A DNA stretch of 64,000 nucleotides from Bicyclus anynana (lineage: Eukaryota; Arthropoda; Insecta; Lepidoptera; Nymphalidae), in the NCBI RefSeq assembly GCF_947172395.1, contig NC_069086.1, positions 6,790,501 to 6,854,500 on the forward strand, read 5' to 3'. Below, piece after piece: positions 55,858-64,000 of this stretch. Position numbers and translations under genes: made by a program. The stretch's first letter is position 1. Every line of letters starts with the position of its first letter. The notes below the pieces were generated by a model, which saw only the letters and a program-made list of their open reading frames with translations, had not been told where the DNA came from and did not search any database.

Positions 55858-56487
55858 GTATTATTCGAATAAGATCACGACATCTTTTGACGTGTGTTGA
55901 AATTTTAATAACGCTTTTAATGACACATATTTTAATTTCGATTCATACTACAAACATTTAAAGTCTAGAACGAGTAGTATTATAAAATCTAGGATAAGTT
56001 TATTGCCCGTTACTTGTTCTTGTAAGTGTGTATGGGATTAGAATGTCGGCACGTGAGCGTACCACCATGACACTTGAATTCCTTGACCTAGCGCCTAGCT
56101 CTTGTTATTAAACGTTTTTAAAACTATGTGGAGCACTCAGGGTTACATTTAAAACTAAATGTCTGCAATAACTTGGCTGACGTTATAAAGTATAATAAGG
56201 TATTAAATTAATTATTATTTATTAGACAAGAGAAGATTCTATCATAAAGTAAATACTTGTTCAGTACCTACGTTATCATTGTCATTGTCAAAACATTTAC
56301 CTACATAATTATATGGCGGACTTGGAAATGGTTATAAATAATGTTGTGCTATGAAAAATTCCATGATTGGCGACACTGAGAAAGCGTACTGATAAACTTA
56401 TAATTTAGTTATCTTTTATGACGCTATCTTGTAACGTACGCGTCACGCGGTTAGTTGCGTTTTTGGGGCATAAATTAATAAGTCACT
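55858..56487 (+). other. start of intron after the coding exon
   Basis: AT-rich sequence directly after the GTATTA donor. No acceptor-plus-open-frame pair stands out. Confidence 0.5.
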
Positions 56488-56576
56488 AAGCGATTTAGCT
56501 TTCCGATACGATGTCGTGTAGAAACTGAAAGGTGTATGGATTTTCATCCTCCACCTAACAAGTTAACCCGCCTCAG
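56488..56576 (+). mobile_element. SINE family A, internal fragment
   Basis: AAGCGATTTAGCTTTCCGAT, GATGTCGTGTAGAAACTGAA, and CATCCTCCACCTAACAAGTT are the middle of the SINE. Both ends are missing. Confidence 0.75.
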
Positions 56577-57420
56577 ACGTAGGCTTTTTAACTCAAGATC
56601 TCGGGGGCACTTTTTATTTAAGTTTTTTCTTGTTCGTATTTATGACTATCTCTTCAAGAGATGTTCATATGGACATTGGCTTAGCTAGGTAACCAAGGGC
56701 CCTGGTTCGAATAAACGATTGGTCCCACTACTATCTAAACTGGTTAGGTTTTTTCAAGTGAAAATATTAAAAATACCTACACATAAAAATATTAAGCTAC
56801 TTTATCACCAGCTCTTTTTCGTTTTTGAAATTTTCTAAAAAGTTCAGTTCGATCGCGTTTTTCGGGTAGGGATTCGTCATTCGAGGGCGCCCTGAGTTTG
56901 AGGGCCAAGGGTCATTCCACTGCCTAGCCTCTGGGTAGCGACGCTATTGCATATTGGACGCAGTAGGCGACGTCAATGGTTTGAGCTGACGATTGATAAG
57001 CTGAATCATAAACTCGTATGTTATAATTAATTCATTGAATACTACGAGCATCAAGTTTTCATTAAAATGGCTAATTGGTTATTGATAATTGCATTCCTTA
57101 CCTGTTTCAATAAGAGTTCGTCACCAGCGAGACTTGACAACGCCTACTATAACTAAATTTACCCTCTGGTTTGTCTGTGCCAATGTTGATGTAATAAATT
57201 TAAATAATATTTTTATGTAAGTAATATGCCTTTTATAATTCATAGATATATTGGATTTTTACTTTGTGATTGGGAGTTTACTTAATGGTATTGCAAAATA
57301 TGGACGAAGGTTCAGATTTATTCAATTCAATAATACATTCGACTGTTTCTGGTTTAAGTACGTACACATTTTAATGGATAATTCAATCTTTGTTAAATTA
57401 ATAATAAAAAACTTTTTTTT
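56577..57420. other. non-coding stretch
   Basis: AT-rich with no recognised feature. Confidence 0.4.
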
Positions 57421-57884
57421 ATTAGTTCCCGTTCCGGTGGATATAATATATCCTTCATCTACCTCACAAATAACGTGTGGCTTTCTATTGGTAAAAGATT
57501 ACATCCTGACATTGTTTTCTTTTACATCCTGACATTTCTCATTAACTCACAAACTTTATTTCTTTTTAATATTAGTATCTCAGACTAATTAGATAAGGAC
57601 CTGCCACTCTAGACGTTACTTTTCTGTCAAAGTATATGATCAACGATCTAATGCGATTATAAAATCTGTCTATAGAATCGATGTTACACAGTTTTAATCG
57701 TGTTCGGCTATTAAAGAGCTCCGTAAAAATAACTTTTTGGGTAATAGAATGGTGTAAAAAACGGCCAAAATCTTCTAGTTTAATGTATATATACCAAATC
57801 TTAGCTCGTTTTTTTCAGAAATTTTGTTCGTGAATTTGGGAGCGATAGTAGTCCTTACGTAATTAATCTCAGTATTAGTATAGA
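57421..57884 (-). mobile_element. Helitron-like element interrupted by a hAT MITE
   Basis: Minus-oriented: GTTCCCGTTCC .. CTCACAAATAACGTGTGGCT .. TTTCTTTTTAATATTAGTAT up to 57578, then resumes after the MITE with the last bases AGA at 57882-57884. The Helitron consensus end AATATTAGTATAGA is restored in order once the MITE and one duplication copy are left out. A direct repeat of TTACATCCTGACATT lies inside. Confidence 0.85.
57579..57873. mobile_element. hAT-type MITE nested in a Helitron
   Basis: Homologous along its length to 18858-19169 (shared CAGACGTTACTTTTCTGTCA-type core and ATGATCAACGATCTAATGCG). Ends CTCAGACTAATTAGATAAGG and CCTTACGTAATTAATCTCAG. Flanked by exact ATTAGTAT at 57571-57578 and 57874-57881. 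Confidence 0.93.
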
Positions 57885-58553
57885 TGATGCACAGAACACG
57901 CACAGACTGACAGTTTTAAAATATGGAATCATATGTATTTTGTAGATTGATATTAAAAAACATTTCATACCAATTACAGTACTTTATGATCTCATTGTAT
58001 ATTCAGTCTGAGACGGGCGGAAAAAATATTAACAAGTTTCTTTATCTCAAAAATATCTGTCTTTATCTTAATTTATAATTATTACCTGACCTATCGCTGA
58101 CTTAAGCAATCATCAGTCAAAGGAGAAACTTTTGTACTTACACTTAACTCATATTATGTAGGTTGTACGAGTATGTAGGTATTAATCTTCTTACATATAA
58201 AATTCTCGAGTCATATAGGATATTGAGTAGGTATGGACAGAATCTCAAAAACACATATGGATCTAAAAGAAGTTATGTTCAACACAAATTATGTACTAGG
58301 TACCGTCTTCATGTATTTTAAAGGCGTTAAAATATTAAATAATTATGCGAGTAGCTTTAATATCAGCTTCTGATGATCAAGTAATATTATAGCGGAAAAG
58401 ATTTTTGTTAATTTGTTACTTAAGAATATTATAGCTTGCTAAAGATCGCTCCTCATATCGTTTTATTTTAGGTGACATATTTTTCCTTAATTTTTGTATT
58501 ATTTATTGTATCAGTTACTTAAAAACATTATACAAATGGTATATTAGATGTTA
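57885..58553. other. non-coding stretch
   Basis: AT-rich. 58194-58215 (TTACATATAAAATTCTCGAG) is a scrap of the Helitron 5' end of the 28648 subfamily. Confidence 0.45.
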
Positions 58554-58746
58554 AGGTAGACTTCTGTTCTTGGCGACCGCGACTTGCGACCGCGACCAGG
58601 TCGTTAAACAAAGGCGGTCGCGCGACGCGGTCTCGGGCTTTGTTTAGTGTTCCATATAAATTCATACTAAGCAGTGGATCGTGCGACCCGGTCGCGGTCG
58701 CAGGTGGCAGTCGCGCGACGCGGTCGCCGAGAACGGAATGCCACCT
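58554..58746. mobile_element. PIF/Harbinger-like MITE with GACCGCG repeats
   Basis: Left AGGTAGACTTCTGTTCTTGG and the complement of the right end AGGTGGCATTCCGTTCTCGG, both running into CGACCGCG, match 23 of 28 bases. TTA flanks both sides (58551-58553, 58747-58749), the duplication typical of PIF/Harbinger. GGTCGCG/CGCGACC words repeat internally on both strands, giving high GC. Confidence 0.82.
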
Positions 58747-58749
58747 TTA

Positions 58750-59527
58750 CAACGATTCAGCGTTATACAGGACATTGTATTTTATATGTTGTGATAAAAT
58801 TGTCAACATTGCCTATAGCTTACTAATACTTGTATATGTGTTTTCTGTGCTAATACTGATAGAATGGGCAAAAGTAAAATGTCTTGACCCTGCTCTGTCT
58901 GCGAATAGGCTAACCTTATTTACTGGACATCCGAACATTGCTAAATGCGCGCTGCGTGTTGAAACACTCTTGATGTCTGTTGTACTTAAGTTAAAAATTG
59001 CAACAGTTGGTTATATATTCAAATATCTAACCAACTTTCCCATGGAAGTCACAAATTTTACGAAACTTTGATAATCATAACATAATTTATAACCGTAATA
59101 GGTAAAGTTGTGAAACTTTTCAACAAAATTTAACCTCGATTATGTATAGTCCAATCCATTTATTCATTTCAGTGAAACATCATAATACTACAACGTTGTT
59201 GTTTTACGTACCTAGATGTTGGTATTCGATCGACATCAAAATTTACGAATTTTTTTACACTATCTAGCTGCTAATCACAATTGAGCGGATTGACCTAAAA
59301 TGTTTGTAGATAACTTACCAGATGGACATTCGCAAATGGAATTTGTTTTCTAATTTTATGTCTTCAGATAAAAAGTCCATATGTTCAATTTATATAGCCC
59401 TAGGATTAGGATAATGTATGAAAATCGCTGGTCTCAATAAATTTCAGTCAAGCCGATTAAAATTAAAAATTAAAAACTATGGGATTTAAATCTCTTCAGT
59501 CGTGATCAAGTAATTCAAATGAAATCC
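58750..59527. other. non-coding stretch
   Basis: AT-rich. The 143-codon frame at 58640-59071 starts inside the MITE and is not supported. Confidence 0.4.
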
Positions 59528-59716
59528 AATCAAATATTCATTTATTTCAAATAGGCTTAGTTTACAAGCTCTTTCGAAACGTCAAGTAATAATAATATAC
59601 TTAAGATAATGGTGATATTAATTAATCGAAAACTTAAAGTTAAAGTTACGAGGGTTCCAAAGCGCCTTGGTCCGAGAAGAGTCCGCAACAAACTCAGCCA
59701 GGTTTTGCCTTTTTTA
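59528..59716 (-). mobile_element. LINE 3' tail (minus)
   Basis: TTCATTTATTTCAAATAGGC, TTTACAAGCTCTTTCGAAAC, then GGTTCCAAAGCGCCTTGGTC and GAGAAGAGTCCGCAACAAAC. Reverse complement of the tail type at 63585. Confidence 0.7.
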
Positions 59717-59883
59717 TTTACCCATTATTACACCATTTAACAATAGGTATATGTATATGTAGCCTGTCATGTAATACATTTCATTTCCAAGCAATTTTGT
59801 CGTTTACATAATCATTAACACTATAATACGACTTTTTCTATAAGCTTGCGTTTAATAAATATATATAAATGAGTAACAAACAT

Positions 59884-60013
59884 AGAAGAAGAAATATACT
59901 TTATTGTACATTAAAAACAAAAATAAACAATAACTTATAATAACACTTAGAAACTAATGTACAAATGGCGGTCTTATCGCTAAAGAGCGATCTCTTCCAG
60001 ACAACCACTGTGG
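59884..60013 (-). mobile_element. LINE 3' tail, second type (minus)
   Basis: GAAGAAGAAATATACTTTAT, then AATGTACAAATGGCGGTCTT, then ATCGCTAAAGAGCGATCTCT, and CCAGACAACC. The continuous counterpart of the SINE-split tail at 6119-6465. Confidence 0.75.
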
Positions 60014-60412
60014 AAGAGAAAAAAAAAACAAAAAATAAACAAACATATTAAACTTTTTATATTATTTATTATAGTATGTATTATATAAAGAACATAAGTA
60101 AAAATTTGTATTAATTCGCTTACATTCGTTTCAGTGCCGTGATAATTATCAGTAGGTATATGTTATTCGTATTTGTTGTAAATGCTGGTAAGATTTGTTC
60201 ACGATTTCTTACGACGAAAGCGCGTAAAACGTGTGCAGCGTTTTAACATATACGTTTGTAAAATACTTTGACAAATATTTTCAAGTGGAAACGCTTAATA
60301 TCGTCTAATGGGAGGCACATATAGATACACATGTTAGTCACGTTCGTTTAAGTTGTAAGTTCCTCCCAACAGCCTCTTCACGTTGACACTGTTTTACGAT
60401 TTGTCGGACTTA
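60014..60412. other. non-coding stretch
   Basis: AT-rich with no recognised feature. Confidence 0.4.
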
Positions 60413-61001
60413 GCCCTCATTCGCACGAGAGTTTCTTTAACGGACGTTAAAGTTGAAAAAGCGTTCAAATAATGTTATCGCCGCGTAGCAACGACTTGCG
60501 GATGGCTTCAGTGTGCTCGTGGCGTTCGAGCCGTCCACATCTCTTGTTATGTAATTCTTTATGGGTTACTTGGGATAGGCGGGGAGAGTGACTTGAGTGG
60601 AAAAGGGGAGTGTTTCATATCAGTCAAAGGTACCTTTAACCCTACACACATCGTTCACAAGTACGTGACTTCACTCAAGGTCATTCTCTGCAATTCTAGG
60701 GTCTTATTTTGGTTACAGTTTGATTTGTTATTTAAGTTGTCCTGACAAGTGTTGTGAATCATAACCTTGGTGTTCGACATTAGTTTTCTTTTTTTTGTAA
60801 TCATCTTTGAGTCCTATAATAATACAATAAATGCATTCCCAAGTATATGTTCACACGACAGCGTTTTTAAAACGCGACGCTTATCTTCGAGCAGTGTTGC
60901 ATTTTCCATTTTGGCCGTTGGAAATAGACCTTCATTTAACTTCATAGTATATTTGAGCGCTTTTATAACGTCCGTTATAAAACTTTCGTACGAATGGGGG
61001 C
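60413..61001. mobile_element. 589-bp MITE with about 60-bp TIRs and TTA duplication
   Basis: Left GCCCTCATTCGCACGAGAGT and complement of right GCCCCCATTCGTACGAAAGT continue inward through AACGGACGTTA and AAAGCGYTCAAATA. TTA at 60410-60412 and 61002-61004. Fits PIF/Harbinger-type insertion. Open frames on both strands overlap it and each other, but it encodes no recognisable transposase. Confidence 0.82.
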
Positions 61002-61004
61002 TTA

Positions 61005-62163
61005 GTCGCAGCGCTTCGCTGATATACAATTTATTGTAAGTTGGGCCAGTATCGAACAACTAAATTGCGTACTAATTTATTTCGAAAACTTATTAATTGT
61101 GTATAATTGAACGTAAATCTCGATTCTAATACTATTGATGTCCCATTAATTAGTTGGACGATTTGGTTAGAAAAAATGTACGGACTAAAGTGTTTTTCAG
61201 ATAGCATGGTTACGGTAACAGTCGCTTGTGTGACGTTCATAATAGCTACTATTACTGTTAATCGCAGCAGTGAAACGATCGGTCACCCGCACCATCCTAC
61301 ATGAAACGAACTGTAGCGTATATCATATTACTATACCTATTCGTATAGTTAATTTACCTAAAGATATCATTTTACCTAATTGCATAGAACATTTTTAACT
61401 ACATTGCGTTAGAACAGTTTGACGTCACGGATTTACGCACGCTTTTATAACGTCACACTTCTATATTGCCAAACAATTAATACGCGCCCATTTATTCTTA
61501 CGTCTACCTCGAGTTTATTTCTAGCAACGCGACGTGAAAAACAGCTGAAACCTACTAAAATCCTTTGTTTCAATGAGTTTCAAACTTTAATTAACTCTTT
61601 GTTGTTCATTTTCATTAATTACTTGTACATATTCATTATTGTTTTTAACTGCTTTTTCATAGTTACTTTGGGTCTTTAAACTCAAAACATATAACCTACT
61701 TTAGTAACAATAGGTATACATTTCCTTATAATATTAGTATTACGATTTGCTAAGATTTCATTTAGATTAGTCAGCATATTACACAAGGTCACGGGCGTAT
61801 CATAAAAGCGTCACGTGTCCAAAATCTGCATAGTCCTCCGCCCACTGAGCACCATTTAGCAAGCAGTTCCGCAAATATAAAACCATATACAGATCGAACG
61901 ATAGATTGTATGTTTTTGTCGTAGGAGTCATTATGCGGAAGGTTCACATCGATGAAATATTGTGGTTTGAACGCTACAGGTACAACGGTATCCGTAACAC
62001 GTCACACGTCAGGGGACAAAGTTGTTTCATCATCATTCGTCACGTGACCTCCAAACTTTGGTTCCGCAAACGTACATTCACCTTAATTTTCTTTGTGCTG
62101 CAACGTTTTGTGCATGTTATTTCACTTCTCGATGTTTACTTGCATAGATTATAAATCTATATC
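61005..62163. other. non-coding stretch
   Basis: AT-rich; several short unsupported frames on both strands. Confidence 0.4.
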
Positions 62164-62431
62164 CAGGGCTGGCCCGTCCATACGGCGAACGGAGCAGTCG
62201 CTCCAGGCGCCAAATCCTAGAGGGCGTCTAAATGATAATCCTACTCAACCGTAGACGGTACTGCGCCTGATTTTCAATTAGTCACCCCACAGTATGATCG
62301 AGATCTTCGCGTTCCATTCTTACTTTACACTCATAATTTGGTATAGGTATCTACATATTATTAGGAACAAACAGGAGAGGCGCCATAATTGGATCTCGCT
62401 CCATTTTAAAATTTACTTCGGGACGGCGCTG
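62164..62431. mobile_element. hAT MITE, CAGGGC ends, 8-bp duplication TCTATATC
   Basis: CAGGGCTGGCCCGTCC at left and GGACGGCGCTG at right are imperfect inverted ends. TCTATATC flanks exactly on both sides (62156-62163, 62432-62439). Inner GGCGCCAAATCCTAGAGGGCG and its partner GAGGCGCC resemble a widespread hAT group with GGCGCC-containing subterminal boxes. Confidence 0.9.
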
Positions 62432-62450
62432 TCTATATCTATCTATTTAG

Positions 62451-62777
62451 TTTTTTTTTTTTATTCTCTACAAGTTAGCCCTTGACTGCAATCTCACCTG
62501 ATGGTAAGTGATGATGCAATCTAAGATGGAAACGGGCTAACTTGTTAGGAGGAGGATGAAATTCCACACTCCTTTCGGTTTCTACACGACATCGTACCGG
62601 AACGCTAAATCGCTTGGCGGTACGTCTTTGTCGGTAGGGCGGTAACTAGCCACGGCCTAAGCCTCCCACCAGCCAGACCTGGACCAATTAAGAAAACCTC
62701 AATCGGCCCAGCCGGGGATCGAACCCAGGACCTCCGTCTTGTAAATCCACCGCGCATACCACTGCGCCACGGAGGTA
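62451..62777 (-). mobile_element. SINE family A, longest copy
   Basis: Poly-T at 62451, then TACAAGTTAGCCCTTGACTG, through GCTAAATCGCTTGGCGGTAC and GCCACGGCCTAAGCCTCCC to the head with the B box complement GATCGAACCC (about 62718) and ACTGCGCCACGGAGG. All boxes are present; it serves as the reference for the family in this window. Confidence 0.92.
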
Positions 62778-62778
62778 A

Positions 62779-63027
62779 TAGGCTCAAAAACTACTGGACC
62801 GATTTTAAAAATTCTTTCACCATTCGAAAGCTACATTATTCACAAGTAACATAGGCTAAATTTTATTTAGGAAAAAATAGGGTTCCGTAGGATATTTGGG
62901 GTTTTTAGACACAAGGTGTAAAAAATCAACTAGAAAAGTAACTTAAAGGGGTAGGAATGGGGTAGGGTAGGGGTAGTTGAAAGTTTACATCGAGTTTCAC
63001 GCGGACGAAGTCGCGGGCGTCCGCTAG
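62779..63027 (+). mobile_element. Helitron-like element, 5' end lost beside a SINE
   Basis: Starts in ACTACTGGACCGATTTTAAA and continues with GAAAGCTACATTATTCACAA and GGTAGGGTAGGGGTAG. It ends GCGGACGAAGTCGCGGGCGT CCG CTAG then T. The SINE head abuts its truncated left edge. Confidence 0.85.
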
Positions 63028-63584
63028 TTTACGATATATTTAAGAATGAGTTTGTGTTACGCGACTTTTTGATTACTACATACAATAATTTATTAACAAC
63101 AAGAGTAGATTACAAACCGGTTGTTTTAATATTTTAAATGCAGTCATCACATACGCTGTCAGTTTTGAATGTCATAAGTTTTATTTTCTCTAATTGATCT
63201 ACATCTTTCATTTATTATGCACCTCAATGTCATTACGAGTTTGTTATATGATCATCATTGACATTATAGCTTGAAAGCTTACTTAGATAATAAATAACAA
63301 AGGATTTAAAATCCATTTATGGATTTAGTTATTTAATAAACTGATGTTAATTCTACAATAATTTGCACTGTCAGATATTTGGGTTAATTTTATCAACAAT
63401 AAACCAATCAATCTTTTGTCAAAACATTTACTTAGTCGAGGGTACTACAACATTGATGAGTTCCTTAATGATAAAGATGCTTGGAGGCCGTTGGATCAGC
63501 TTCCACCTTCACACAGAAAGTAAAACTATAAGAAATGTAAACAGTAATTGTTATTAATTGTAAATTATAATACTGTATGACTTT
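63028..63584. other. non-coding stretch
   Basis: AT-rich with no recognised feature. Confidence 0.4.
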
Positions 63585-63745
63585 TTCAAAAGAGCAACTG
63601 TTGAGTTTCTTGCCGGTATCTTCTCAGCAGAACCTGCCTTCCGAACCGGTGGTAGAATCTTTACAAATAGTCAACTGACGTGTCAAAAGTGCTTGTAAAC
63701 TGAGCCTACTTGAAATAAATGATTTTTGATTTTGATTTTGTTTTT
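63585..63745 (+). mobile_element. LINE 3' tail ending in (TTTTGAT)n
   Basis: GAGTTTCTTGCCGGTATCTT, CTTCCGAACCGGTGGTAGAA, TGTCAAAAGTGCTTGTAAAC, TGAGCCTACTTGAAATAAAT, then TTTGATTTTGATTTTG. A well-known lepidopteran LINE 3' end; heavily 5' truncated. Confidence 0.75.
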
Positions 63746-64000
63746 TTTGATTTGTCTTACATTACAGCTCGGTTACATTTATACTCGTACCTATTTACAT
63801 TAAATGAATATTGCCAATCCTGCGGTGTTGCAACCGCGGTGTAATATATCAACATTGAGGCAGTTCGTGTTTGTGTAAGTAGATATTAAATTTATATTAT
63901 CTCCGTCCACTCTGGGAACAGTGCCAAGATATTTACTAAAACTGAATCTTTTCCATTGATGATTCACTCTTATCGTAAACAAAACTCTTTATTGTTGCTC
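63746..64000. other. non-coding stretch to window end
   Basis: AT-rich; the 60-residue minus-strand frame here is unsupported. Confidence 0.4.

Noticed and set aside
60767..61240. overlapping frames on both strands near 61 kb
   Set aside because: Most of the region is a 589-bp MITE with long inverted ends; composition is not coding.
1278..62777. tRNA-like heads at 1278, 13552, 19709, 29750, 40001 and 62777
   Set aside because: A and B boxes are present but the copies continue into shared SINE bodies and no cloverleaf or anticodon arm closes; not tRNA genes.
1..64000. CRISPR array, operon, phage or other prokaryotic system
   Set aside because: No regularly spaced direct repeats with unique spacers and no tightly packed genes; the repeat content is lepidopteran.

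Overview
The window looks like an AT-rich nuclear genome segment from a moth or butterfly (Lepidoptera). This rests on its interspersed repeats: Helitron-like elements ending in a GC hairpin plus CTAG, two tRNA-derived SINE families, RTE-type LINE 3' ends with GAT/CAT-rich tails, and other LINE tails typical of this order. There is no bacterial gene organisation, CRISPR array, rRNA, or tRNA gene independent of SINE heads. Almost none of the longer open frames behave like genes; most are translated repeats or antisense shadows.

Gene content is small. The one convincing coding segment is a first coding exon on the + strand (55319-55857). It encodes 179 residues of a disordered, basic and acidic N-terminus with several RRxS motifs, then a Trp-Trp motif, and ends at a splice donor inside codon 180. 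A possible core promoter (54699-54760) lies 0.56 kb upstream, and a GC-rich possible non-coding first exon (about 35600-35798) lies 19.5 kb upstream. A second, weaker gene start is proposed on the - strand near 23.7-23.8 kb: an initiator-like motif, a short leader, an 8-codon coding start and a perfect donor. If both are real, their introns fill most of the window and run in opposite directions.

The rest is a layered repeat landscape. From 1 to 23 kb: SINEs, a hAT-type MITE, paired-TIR MITEs, LINE tails, Helitrons and two notable hairpins. From 24 to 35 kb: Helitrons, a hAT MITE with an 8-bp target duplication, and an AGCATGCT-rich 454-bp MITE. From 36 to 54 kb: further SINE, RTE and Helitron copies, tandem duplications, a foldback element and a local inverted duplication. 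From 56 to 64 kb: a hAT MITE nested in a Helitron, two MITEs with TTA duplications, a third hAT MITE, and a SINE beside a Helitron.

The most informative observations are: exact target-site duplications that define several MITEs; a hAT MITE inside a Helitron terminus; a SINE that splits a LINE tail; two Helitron copies sharing sequence beyond their 3' ends; and a recurring class of near-perfect, short-spacer inverted repeats that look like local template-switch events. No new molecular system can be claimed from sequence alone.
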